From JAWVZU01 sp033722075 (GTDB taxonomy: Bacteria > Pseudomonadota > Gammaproteobacteria > Xanthomonadales > SZUA-38): a DNA stretch of 17,852 nt. The stretch lies in assembly GCA_033722075.1 (NCBI GenBank), contig JAWVZU010000045.1, forward strand, positions 1 through 17,852, written 5' to 3'. Of this stretch, positions 7,135 through 14,458 are shown piece by piece. Made by a program: the position numbers and the translations under genes. The notes beneath the pieces were generated by a model. It did not search any database, was not told the origin of the DNA, and worked only from the letters and a program-made list of their open reading frames with translations. Within the stretch, counting starts at the first letter, position 1; each line of letters begins with the position of its first letter.

Positions 7135-8610
7135 TCAATGGGGCGGAGCGAGAAACGGGAAGACGCTGAGATACGGAACGTCGTTGGAATCCACGTTGTC
7201 GCTGATCTCCACCTCGAACCCGGAAACGACGGCGGTCAACGTTACGTCAGTAACGTCTGCCTCCAGCGTACGCCCACCGCAGGCTGTCGGCTCAGTTCCA
7301 CCCAGGGCTGCCGCTTCGAGAGCCAGATAGGTCCCGCATTCGGGGATGGACAGGTCGACCTGCAGCCGATCGTCCACCAGCACGGAAGCCAGTGTCGCAG
7401 CATCGCCGGTCAGGAGGTTTCCCTCGATGCCGTCCAGGCCGTCCGTAAACTCGAGGCTGCCAGTGATGGCTTCCGTGAACATGTCGGCCCACATGGTCGG
7501 ATCGCCCGCCGCGTTGTAGGCATCCTTCGTGCCCGACGGGATCAGCGCCGTATTGACCGCCGCACGGCCCTCCCGATCGATCTGCCCAGCGGTGAACAGG
7601 TTGCAATCCAGGGCAGAAATGTTGGACAGGCGTTCGATCGGGGTCGTGAACTCTGTCAGGTCCGACGCGGTTGGCGTAAACGTTACGGTGCCGGTCGTAC
7701 AACCATCAAAGACGAAGGTCATCTCGCCCACGGTCTCACGTGCCACGTCGTCGCCGTCAAAGGCGTCCCCAAAGCCGGCTCCGCCGGTACGTATGACGTC
7801 AACCGTCGCCGTGCCGCCGCTGATGCCGGGTCCATTTCCGGCCAGCCACAGCTGCGCACCGTCCTGGTAACCGTAGAAATACACGACAAACTGCTCGACG
7901 GCGTGATTCTTGGGCTGAATTCCGGTGCCCGGGGGATTGTTGACCACTTCGATTACCCAACCCTGCCCCGGGTCATCCGGGTTATACCAGGAGCCGGAAA
8001 ATCCGCCGTTGAGACCATCGCCGGCGACTCGCTCCGACGCTACCCATACCTTCTGATTGAAGTGTGCCTTCGACTCAGGCTCCGGGGAGACAAGCGCGCT
8101 ATCTACTCCGACTACCAGGCTCAAGACATTGGCGCCGGCAAGAAAATCCACGCCGGGATCACGAAACGCGGGTTCACCGGTGTCCAGCGTGGTCAGAACC
8201 GCATCGAAATCGAAGAAAAACGGATCCTCACGCAGTCCGGAGAAAACACGCATGCTCTCGGAAGTGCCGATTTCGCCGACGCGGGCGCTGACCGAACTGT
8301 CACCCGGACCAGTGCAGGTCACGATCTGATCGTTGCTGAAGGAGCAGTCAATCCGAGCGGTCAGCCCGGGCTCGTTCTCGAAAAAAAAGCTGTAGACGAG
8401 CGCATCGGAATACTGGGAATCGCCCGACGCGAACGGCACCATGGTCAAGGCCAGGATCGCCTCATCGGGATCGTTCGGATTAACGAAGATATAGAAATCC
8501 AGCAGGTCCGCCAACGGGTCGTTCACGGCCGCCGGCGAATCGATGTGGTCGGCAGCCTGCACCGATCCGATAAGGAGGCCGGTGCAAAGCAAGAAAGTTC
8601 TGAGTTTCAT
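7135..8610 (-). CDS. Secreted DUF4331-family protein with an inserted domain
   Basis: The start is ATG 8610, with GAGGGG 7 bases upstream; the frame continues upstream but without signal. The 491-residue protein has a Sec signal peptide (MKLRTFLLCTGLLIGSVQA, 1-19). It then starts ADHIDSPAAVNDPLADLLDF, matching the SSHREAP...DPAAD...D-Y-F opening of DUF4331 proteins. The family part runs to about 198 and resumes near 340 (REGRAAVNTALIPSGTKDAYN), ending with NDVPYLSVFPFLAPPH, typical of the family end. Between lies about 140 residues of another beta-rich module: GFSGSWYNPDDPGQGWVIEV, QLWLAGNG, GAGFGDAFDG, FDGCTTGTVTF. I recognise similar modules in gammaproteobacterial secreted proteins, mostly not inside DUF4331. 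DUF4331 has no established function. First gene of an operon with the TPR lipoprotein. Confidence 0.87.
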   Translation of the reverse strand: MKLRTFLLCTGLLIGSVQAADHIDSPAAVNDPLADLLDFYIFVNPNDPDEAILALTMVPFASGDSQYSDALVYSFFFENEPGLTARIDCSFSNDQIVTCTGPGDSSVSARVGEIGTSESMRVFSGLREDPFFFDFDAVLTTLDTGEPAFRDPGVDFLAGANVLSLVVGVDSALVSPEPESKAHFNQKVWVASERVAGDGLNGGFSGSWYNPDDPGQGWVIEVVNNPPGTGIQPKNHAVEQFVVYFYGYQDGAQLWLAGNGPGISGGTATVDVIRTGGAGFGDAFDGDDVARETVGEMTFVFDGCTTGTVTFTPTASDLTEFTTPIERLSNISALDCNLFTAGQIDREGRAAVNTALIPSGTKDAYNAAGDPTMWADMFTEAITGSLEFTDGLDGIEGNLLTGDAATLASVLVDDRLQVDLSIPECGTYLALEAAALGGTEPTACGGRTLEADVTDVTLTAVVSGFEVEISDNVDSNDVPYLSVFPFLAPPH

Positions 8611-8656
8611 GAGATTTCCCCTCGATATGGCGAATGGAATCGAATCAGAAGATCCG

Positions 8657-8662
8657 ATTATG
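8657..8662 (-). promoter_or_regulatory. Candidate -10 box for the DUF4331-TPR operon
   Basis: On the minus strand CATAAT (5 of 6 to TATAAT) lies 46 bases upstream of the start codon. No convincing -35 is seen at 16-18 bases, and the -35 zone falls inside the inverted repeat 8667-8719. The promoter may therefore need an activator or another sigma factor. Confidence 0.35.
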
Positions 8663-8666
8663 TACC

Positions 8667-8719
8667 CTGCACTCCACACATCTTTCACCCTAAAGCATAA
8701 CCGTGAAGAGTGTGTGCAG
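8667..8719. repeat. Imperfect inverted repeat upstream of the DUF4331 operon (operator-like)
   Basis: CTGCAC...CTTTCAC on the left and GTGAAG...GTGCAG on the right are complementary ends of 22- and 17-base arms with bulges, around a 14-base centre. It covers the -35 zone of the candidate promoter. It also lies downstream of the carbamoyltransferase gene, so it could instead be a 3' hairpin for that transcript, but it has no T-run. Confidence 0.4.
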
Positions 8720-8746
8720 TCAGGTTGACTGAGTGGGGCGCCTCTG

Positions 8747-8767
8747 AAAAACCGGCCGGAGCAGCCG
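8747..8767 (-). terminator. Weak candidate terminator after the carbamoyltransferase gene
   Basis: On the minus strand CGGC, a 7-base loop, GCCG, then a G and five T. The stem is only 4 bp, so efficiency is doubtful. It begins 8 bases after the stop. Confidence 0.35.
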
Positions 8768-8775
8768 AAGATATC

Positions 8776-10599
8776 TCAATCGAGATTGAAACGGTCTCTA
8801 TAATCTATAATCAAATTAGTATCTTGCGACTCTTTTTTCAGGTAAAAACTCCCAATGGCGAGCCTGTCCATGTGGGTGCCCATGAAACAGCGGAAGGCGT
8901 CCTCCGGCGTGCAGACGATGGGTTCGCCGCGGATGTTGAAGCTGGTGTTCACGATCACCGGACAGCCGGTGAGTCGCTCGAATTCGCTGATCAGGGCGTG
9001 ATACTTCGGGTTGGTGCGGGCACTGACGGTCTGGATTCGTGCCGAGTAGTCGACGTGGGTGACGGCGGGTATCTCAGAGCGCTGCTGCTTGAGGCGGGCC
9101 AGTCCCTTGGCCGAGCCGTCCACCGGCTTGCACTTGTCTTCGTGCACCCGGTCGACCAGCAGCATGTAGGGACTGGTGCCGTCGAAGTCGAACCACTCAC
9201 CGACCTTTTCTTCGAGCACCGACGGGGCAAAGGGTCGGAAGGATTCGCGAAACTTGATCTTGAGATTCAGATTGGTCTGCGTTTCCGGTGACCGGGGATC
9301 GCCCAGGATCGTGCGGCCACCAAGCGCTCTCGGGCCGTATTCCATGCGCCCCTGGAACCAGCCGACCGCCCTGCCCTCGGAAAGATCCTCGGCCACTGCG
9401 CCGATGAGGGGTTTGCTCTCCAGCTTTTCATAGACCGCACCGCAGGCATCCAGCCGAGCCTGGATTGCCTCGTCACTGAACTCGGGCCCCAGGTAGGCGC
9501 CTGCCATGCTGTCAGGTGCTTTGCATTTCCGCGGTGAATCGAGATAGGCGTAGTGGGCGTAGAGCGCCGCACCGAGGGCGCCGCCTGCGTCACCCGCCGC
9601 CGGCTGGATCCAGATGTCGTCGAACCAGCCCTGTTTCGACAGCTTTCCGTTGGCCACGCAGTTCAGGGCCACGCCGCCGGCGAGGCAGAGCTTTGCAAGG
9701 CCCGTTTCTTCGCGCAGCGACCGGGCCAGCTTGAGCACGACTTCCTCGCACACAACCTGGACCGATGCGGCCAGGTCCATGTGGCGCTGTTCCAGTGCCG
9801 CCTCCGGCCGCCGCGCCGGGCCACCGAACAGCCGGTCGAAGCGCCGGTTGGTCATGGTCAGACCGGTGGCGTAGTTGAAGTAGTCCTGATCCAGGCGAAA
9901 GGAACCGTCGGGCTTGATGTCGATGAGCTTGTCACGGATCAGGTCTGCGTAGACCGGCTCGCCGTAGGGCGCCAGTCCCATGACTTTGTATTCCCCGGAA
10001 TTGACCTTGAAGCCCGTGTAATAGGTGAACGCCGAATAGAGCAGGCCCAGCGAGTGGGGAAAATGGATCTCCTTGTGGATCCGCAACTGATTTCCCCGAC
10101 CGATCGCTGCGGTGGTCGTGGCCCACTCGCCGACGCCGTCCATGGTCAGGACCAGGGCTTCGTCAAACGGGGACGGATAGAAAGCGCTTGCCGCATGGCT
10201 GAGGTGGTGCTCTCCGAACATCAGATCGTGCTTCGGCGCACTGCCGCGTCCCAGTTCGGCCAAGGCCTTCTTCAGCTCCGTCTTCTGGAACAGCTTTTCC
10301 TTGATCCACAACGGCATGGCCATACGAAAGGAATTGAATCCCTTCGGCGCAAACTGGACGTAGGTCTCCAATAGTCGTTCGAACTTCAGGAAGGGCTTCT
10401 CGAAGAAAACCACGTAGTCGACGTCTTCCAGCCCACAACCGGCCGAATCGAGGCAGTAGCCGATGGCGGCGGCGGGGAATCGCGCGTCGTGCTTCTTTCG
10501 CGAAAACCGCTCTTCCTGGGCCGCGGCGATGATCCGCCCGTCGCGCAGGATGGCAGCCGCGCTGTCGTGGTAGAAAGCGGAGATGCCCAGGATGAGCAT
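8776..10599 (-). CDS. NodU/CmcH/TobZ-type O-carbamoyltransferase
   Basis: A 607-residue protein of full family length. The family moves the carbamoyl group of carbamoyl phosphate, via carbamoyl-AMP, to a hydroxyl of a small molecule. The N-terminal Kae1/TsaD-like domain opens LILGISAFYHDSAAAIL with AAQEERFSRKKHDARFP. The metal-binding HHLSHAASAF lies at about 131-140, DGVGEWA at 154-160, SGEYKVMGLAPYGEP at 201-215, and GGVALNCVANGKL near 308-320. The C-terminal carbamoyltransferase domain has GRMEYGPRALGGR (417-429) and NTSFNIRGEPIVCTPEDAFR (551-570). Its ATG shares one base with the stop of the SxtJ-like gene (TGATG), so translation is coupled. The last 20 residues, after FYL, are encoded by AT-rich DNA with ATA and AGA codons unlike the rest. 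The acceptor is unknown and no biosynthetic genes are nearby. Confidence 0.93.
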   Translation of the reverse strand: MLILGISAFYHDSAAAILRDGRIIAAAQEERFSRKKHDARFPAAAIGYCLDSAGCGLEDVDYVVFFEKPFLKFERLLETYVQFAPKGFNSFRMAMPLWIKEKLFQKTELKKALAELGRGSAPKHDLMFGEHHLSHAASAFYPSPFDEALVLTMDGVGEWATTTAAIGRGNQLRIHKEIHFPHSLGLLYSAFTYYTGFKVNSGEYKVMGLAPYGEPVYADLIRDKLIDIKPDGSFRLDQDYFNYATGLTMTNRRFDRLFGGPARRPEAALEQRHMDLAASVQVVCEEVVLKLARSLREETGLAKLCLAGGVALNCVANGKLSKQGWFDDIWIQPAAGDAGGALGAALYAHYAYLDSPRKCKAPDSMAGAYLGPEFSDEAIQARLDACGAVYEKLESKPLIGAVAEDLSEGRAVGWFQGRMEYGPRALGGRTILGDPRSPETQTNLNLKIKFRESFRPFAPSVLEEKVGEWFDFDGTSPYMLLVDRVHEDKCKPVDGSAKGLARLKQQRSEIPAVTHVDYSARIQTVSARTNPKYHALISEFERLTGCPVIVNTSFNIRGEPIVCTPEDAFRCFMGTHMDRLAIGSFYLKKESQDTNLIIDYRDRFNLD

Positions 10600-11018
10600 C
10601 AGAATTGTCTGGGAAGGCCGCCTGGATCTGGCCCCGGGGGCTCGCGCTCTTCCCAGTAACTGTTCAGTGATGGATCAAAGCCGGTTGGGAACGACCGCTT
10701 GCGGAGCATCCGCCGCAGGAGTCCGATGGGGGTTACGATCAGGAAATAGAGAATGCCCATGACGATGGGCGCCACGATCCGGCTCAGCAGCATTCCCAAT
10801 CGGAACCACTGGCGATTCAGCGGTTCGAGGATGCGGGGCGCCGAAAAGGCAGTCACCAGGAAGCCGCCGCCAAGAACCAGCCCGGCCATCCACCAGTTCC
10901 GCAGGAAGATCAGGGTCAGGAGCGGAATTGCGATCGCCATCACGATGCCGAAGGCGCGGGGACTGCCGGGTTCTAGAGCCGCTTCCCGTCCATAGTCCTC
11001 GTGCAGCCTGGCGCTCAT
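10599..11018 (-). CDS. SxtJ-like small membrane protein
   Basis: A 139-residue protein with about three to four hydrophobic stretches: FGIVMAIAIPLLTLIFL, WWMAGLVLGGGFLVTAF, IVAPIVMGILYFLIVTPIGLL. The C-terminal tail is polar (SLNSYWEEREPPGPDP). The layout and position next to a SxtI/CmcH-type carbamoyltransferase match the SxtJ family, named from saxitoxin clusters and common beside such enzymes elsewhere. No catalytic function is established; a membrane anchor for the enzyme is an inference. The ATG overlaps the gltX stop (ATGA) and its TGA overlaps the next ATG, so it sits tightly between the two. The small SxtK/DUF5989 partner often found with this pair was not seen here. Confidence 0.78.
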   Translation of the reverse strand: MSARLHEDYGREAALEPGSPRAFGIVMAIAIPLLTLIFLRNWWMAGLVLGGGFLVTAFSAPRILEPLNRQWFRLGMLLSRIVAPIVMGILYFLIVTPIGLLRRMLRKRSFPTGFDPSLNSYWEEREPPGPDPGGLPRQF

Positions 11019-12430
11019 GCCTCGGACGCTTTACGCCGCTCGATGTAGTCCAGGGCCCGGCTGAGGCGCTTGAGCGTCTGCTTGCGCCCGAGAACCGCCA
11101 GCATCTGGTCATTGGATGGTGCGGCAGACCGACCGGATACGGCGACGCGGAGCGGTTGTCCGACCTTACCGAAGCCGACCCCCAGGTCGTCCACGACGCC
11201 CTGGATGGCGGCCTGGATCGATTCCGCATCCCAATCCTCCAGTTCGGTAAATGCGCGCCCCAGCTTTGTGATGATTTCTTCGGCTTCCGGGCGGAGTTGC
11301 TTGCGGGCAGCGCGCTCCTCGTAGTCCTCGAACTCCCGATACAGGAAGTCGGCCTGATCGGCCAACTCCACCATGGTGTCGGCCCGCTGTGCCAGCAGTC
11401 GCCACACGTCTTCGATCGGCGGCCCCTCGGCCGGCTCGATGCCCCGCTGCCGAAGATGGAAGGACAATTCCATAGTGACCTGTTCCTCCTCCCCGTGCTG
11501 GATGTAGTGCTGATTGAGCCACATCAGCTTCTCGCTGTTAAAGCGCGAGGGCGCCTTGTTGACGTCGTCGAGGTCAAACAGCTCGATCAGCTCGTCCCGG
11601 CTGAAGATCTCCTGGTCGCCGTGGGACCATCCCAGGCGAACGAGATAGTTCAGCAGCGCGTCGGGCAGGAATCCGTCGACCCGATACTGCATGACGTTGA
11701 GCGCCCCGTGGCGCTTGGAAAGCCGCTCGCCGTCATCTCCCAGGATCATTGGCACGTGAGCGAACTCGGGCGGCTCGTGGCCCAAGGCCCGGTACACGTT
11801 GATCTGAGACGAGGTGTTGTCGAGGTGATCGTCGCCCCGGATGATGTGGCTGATCTCCATGTCCAGATCGTCGATCACCACCGCAAAATTGTAGGTCGGC
11901 GTGCCGTCCGCGCGAACCATCACGAAGTCGTTGAGATGCGAGTTCGCCTTCTCGATGGGGCCCTTGACGAGATCGGTGAAGCGCACCGATCCGTCGGCCG
12001 GGTTGCGAAACCGGATTACCGGGGCGGGTGCATCGGCGGGCGCTTCGTCCAGATCCCGGCAGTGACCGTCATAGCCCGGGAGCCCCTTCTGGAACTGGGA
12101 CTTGCGTACCTCCTCCAGTCGCTCCTTGCTGCAGTAGCAGCGATAGGCATGGCCGGAATCCAGGAGCTGGTCGATGAACTCCTGGTAGCGTTCCGTCCGA
12201 TTGGACTGGAAGACCGGTTCGTTGTCATATTCGATATCCAGCCAGTTGAGCCCGTCGAAGATGGCCTGCACCGAGGTCTCCGTCGACCGATCCTGGTCCG
12301 TGTCCTCGATGCGCAGCAGGAATTCTCCGCTGTGATGACGTGCAAACAGGTAGCAGAACAGGGCCGTGCGGGCGCCGCCGACGTGGAGATAGCCGGTTGG
12401 GCTGGGGGCAAATCGAGTGCGAACGGTCAT
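11015..12430 (-). CDS. gltX: Glutamate-tRNA ligase
   Basis: Attaches glutamate to tRNA-Glu in the cytoplasm (class I synthetase). The 471-residue length is normal. The start at ATG 12430 gives MTVRTRFAPSPTGYLHVGGA, containing the HIGH-equivalent (HVGG, 16-19). A purine-rich AGGCGGA lies 9 bases upstream. The KMSKS-equivalent GERLSKRHG is near residue 237. Other family markers are LLRIEDTDQDRS, IIRGDDHLDNT and APSRFNSEKLMWLN. The zinc-type CYC motif is present near 100, followed by YDGHCRD. Where E. coli has a fourth ligand His (C-x-H) this protein has Asp (C-R-D). It is the first gene of a three-gene operon with the SxtJ-like and carbamoyltransferase genes, all overlapping. Divergent from sbcB. 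Confidence 0.97.
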   Translation of the reverse strand: MTVRTRFAPSPTGYLHVGGARTALFCYLFARHHSGEFLLRIEDTDQDRSTETSVQAIFDGLNWLDIEYDNEPVFQSNRTERYQEFIDQLLDSGHAYRCYCSKERLEEVRKSQFQKGLPGYDGHCRDLDEAPADAPAPVIRFRNPADGSVRFTDLVKGPIEKANSHLNDFVMVRADGTPTYNFAVVIDDLDMEISHIIRGDDHLDNTSSQINVYRALGHEPPEFAHVPMILGDDGERLSKRHGALNVMQYRVDGFLPDALLNYLVRLGWSHGDQEIFSRDELIELFDLDDVNKAPSRFNSEKLMWLNQHYIQHGEEEQVTMELSFHLRQRGIEPAEGPPIEDVWRLLAQRADTMVELADQADFLYREFEDYEERAARKQLRPEAEEIITKLGRAFTELEDWDAESIQAAIQGVVDDLGVGFGKVGQPLRVAVSGRSAAPSNDQMLAVLGRKQTLKRLSRALDYIERRKASEA

Positions 12431-12471
12431 GCTGGATTTCCGCCTGATCTCAGTCCAGTGAAAGGCGCCGC

Positions 12472-12477
12472 ATGATA
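12472..12477 (-). promoter_or_regulatory. Candidate -10 box of the gltX operon
   Basis: On the minus strand TATCAT (5 of 6 to consensus) lies 41 bases before the gltX start. No good -35 is visible; the region is GC-rich and contains the palindrome at 12489. Confidence 0.3.
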
Positions 12478-12488
12478 ACACGCGCACG

Positions 12489-12534
12489 GGTTCGAACCGT
12501 CGCCCCCGGGTTCTTGGAATTTGAGACCGGGGGC
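12489..12534. repeat. Palindrome and inverted repeat in the gltX-sbcB intergenic region
   Basis: GGTTCGAACC (12489-12498) is a perfect 10-bp palindrome. Next to it GCCCCCGG (12502-12509) and CCGGGGGC (12527-12534) form a perfect 8-bp inverted repeat around a 17-base loop. Both lie between divergent genes, upstream of the gltX -10 candidate. A binding site or a leader structure for sbcB is possible; neither is shown. Confidence 0.4.
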
Positions 12535-12596
12535 TGCGAAGATGGCCAGGAGCAGTGCCCAGCGACAGCACACGCCGGACAACCACAGGAAACGCC

Positions 12597-14045
12597 GTGA
12601 GCCAGACCTTTCTTTGGCATGACTATGAGACCTTCGGGACCGACCCCCGGCGCGACCGGCCGGCCCAGTTCGCGGCCATCCGCACCGGCCCCGACCTTCG
12701 CCCGATCGGTGAGCCGAAGGTCTGGTTCTGCGCCCTGACCGACGATTATCTGCCCGACCCCGAAGCCTGCCTGATCACCGGCATCGGACCGGAGGAAGTC
12801 GCGCGACAGGGACTCAGCGAATGCGAATTCGCGGCCCGGATCTACGCGGAGATGGCCCAGCCGCAGACCTGCTGCGTGGGCTACAACAGCCTGCGTTTCG
12901 ACGACGAGGTGACCCGTTTCCTGCTTTTCCGGAATTTCTACGACGCCTACAGCCGGGAATATCGCGACGGGAATTCCCGCTGGGACCTCATCGACACGGT
13001 CCGCGCCTGCTACGCCTTTCGTCCCCGGGGCATCGAGTGGCCGGAGCACGAGCCGGGTCGCCCCAGTTTTCGCCTGGAGGACATCGCCCGCGCCAACGCT
13101 CTGGTCCATGAGCGGGCTCACGACGCCCTGTCCGACGTCGAGGCCACCATCGGCCTGGCGCGACTGATCCGTGAGCGACAGCCGCGGCTCTTTGATTTCT
13201 GCCTGGGGTTGCGCGATCAGCGCCGCGTCGAAGCCCTGCTGGACGTGCCCGCCATGGCACCGCTGCTGCACGTCTCATCACGGTTCGGGGCGGAACGCGG
13301 CTGCACGGCCATGGTCGCCCCGATCTGTCGCCATCCACGGTTCAGGAAGGGCACGATCGTCTACGATCTCTCCGTGGATCCCGGGCCGCTGATCGAACTC
13401 GACGCGGAAGCCATCCATGATCTCGTTTTCACCGCGCGGCGGGACCTGCCGGACGACGCCGAGCGGATTCCGCTCAAAGTTATTCACGGCAACCGGTCTC
13501 CGGTTGTGGCGCCCCTGAGCATTCTGCGCACCGTCGACACGGCCCGTATCGGCCTGGATCCTGACCAGTGTGACCGGAACCTCGAGATGCTTCGTGCTGC
13601 CGACGTTGAGGACAAGGTCCGTCAAATCTTCGAGCGCCCCTTCGAGGGCCATGACCCGATCGAGGAAGAAGCCCTCTATCACATCGGGTTTCCCAGTGAT
13701 GAGGATCGGCGCCTGGCCGATTCGGTGCGGACAACGCCGCCGGAAGGTCTGGCGCAGCTTGCCGAGGGCTTCAGGGATCGTCGCTATGCCAACCTGCTGT
13801 TTCGCTACCGGGCCCGGAACTTCCCGGAAAGCCTCGATCCGGCGGAATTCAGCGCATGGCAGGACTGGTGCCGGGAACGGTTGAGTCAACCGGACGAGTC
13901 CGGCGCAAATGTCGTCGAGCGGCGTCTCGACGCCATCCAGCGCCTGCGCGAGGCCCCGGATGCAGCCCCGGAGGCACGGCGCCTGCTCGACCAGCTGGAA
14001 CGACACGTGCGAGAGCGGAGCGCCCGGCTCGGGCTGGCGAACTGA
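12597..14045 (+). CDS. sbcB: Exodeoxyribonuclease I
   Basis: Degrades single-stranded DNA 3' to 5' in recombination and mismatch repair. The start is GTG 12597 with AGGA 6 bases upstream, giving 482 residues against 475 in E. coli. The frame extends 14 codons further upstream without family similarity. DEDD catalytic motifs are all present: HDYETFG (Asp9, Glu11), GYNSLRFDDEVTR (about 97-109) and HDALSDVEAT (His175 to Asp180). These match E. coli Asp15/Glu17, Asp108 and His181/Asp186 with a constant offset of six. SH3-like and C-terminal helical parts follow (PLLHVSSRFG, HIGFPSDEDRRL, YRARNFPESL). It stands alone, divergent from gltX, and ends 9 bases from the convergent DUF2845 gene. Confidence 0.96.
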   Translation: MSQTFLWHDYETFGTDPRRDRPAQFAAIRTGPDLRPIGEPKVWFCALTDDYLPDPEACLITGIGPEEVARQGLSECEFAARIYAEMAQPQTCCVGYNSLRFDDEVTRFLLFRNFYDAYSREYRDGNSRWDLIDTVRACYAFRPRGIEWPEHEPGRPSFRLEDIARANALVHERAHDALSDVEATIGLARLIRERQPRLFDFCLGLRDQRRVEALLDVPAMAPLLHVSSRFGAERGCTAMVAPICRHPRFRKGTIVYDLSVDPGPLIELDAEAIHDLVFTARRDLPDDAERIPLKVIHGNRSPVVAPLSILRTVDTARIGLDPDQCDRNLEMLRAADVEDKVRQIFERPFEGHDPIEEEALYHIGFPSDEDRRLADSVRTTPPEGLAQLAEGFRDRRYANLLFRYRARNFPESLDPAEFSAWQDWCRERLSQPDESGANVVERRLDAIQRLREAPDAAPEARRLLDQLERHVRERSARLGLAN

Positions 14046-14054
14046 TACCCGTGG

Positions 14055-14420
14055 TCAGTTGCGCTCGGCCAGCCGGATGTCGGTGAGAATCCCGCCGACC
14101 ACGGTCAACACCCGGGTGAGCCGACCCGAGCGCTGCTTGTAGACCCAGTGCTCCACCAGTTGCAGATCACCAATGCCGAGCTCCAGACGCGTGCCGCCCT
14201 CCGGGGTGATGACCTTCACACTGCTTCGCCGCAACTCGACCACTTCCCGGTAGTCCGGGTCCCCGCAGGCTTCCAGCAGCTGGTCGCTGCGATCGCCGAT
14301 CTCGACCACCAGACGGCCGCAGCGGATACTCTCCACCTGAACCCCGTAATGGTCGCTGCCCACCGCCGCGGGCGGGAGAATCCAGAGCAATGCGGTCAGT
14401 GTTGCGGCGAATCCGTACAT
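14055..14420 (-). CDS. Small exported DUF2845-family protein
   Basis: A 121-residue protein from ATG 14420. A signal peptide covers roughly the first 21 residues (MYGFAATLTALLWILPPAAV). The mature part has the DUF2845 pattern: a first Cys (SIRCGRLVVEIGD), a second in LLEACGDPDYRE, then VEHWVYKQRSGRLTRVLTVVGG and ILTDIRLAE. The two cysteines may pair in the periplasm. The family has no known function. Both this gene and sbcB end in AAC TGA and converge. The two ends form a 6-bp inverted repeat (AACTGA/TCAGTT, 14040-14060) with a 9-base loop, which may help bidirectional termination. Divergent from the TMEM175-like gene, 38 bases away. The start could be slightly upstream at a TTG. Confidence 0.82.
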   Translation of the reverse strand: MYGFAATLTALLWILPPAAVGSDHYGVQVESIRCGRLVVEIGDRSDQLLEACGDPDYREVVELRRSSVKVITPEGGTRLELGIGDLQLVEHWVYKQRSGRLTRVLTVVGGILTDIRLAERN

Positions 14421-14458
14421 CGGGCTAGCCTGCAACAACGCCTCACCTTCATCAAGCC

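Noticed and set aside
8611..8775. Search for a small SxtK/DUF5989 gene after the carbamoyltransferase
   Set aside because: No frame here encodes a roughly 50-residue hydrophobic protein with a ribosome site.
12489..12505. T-arm look-alike (ACGG, TTCGAAC loop, CCGT) on the minus strand, a possible tRNA
   Set aside because: The stem is 4 bp and there is no acceptor stem, anticodon arm or D arm around it.
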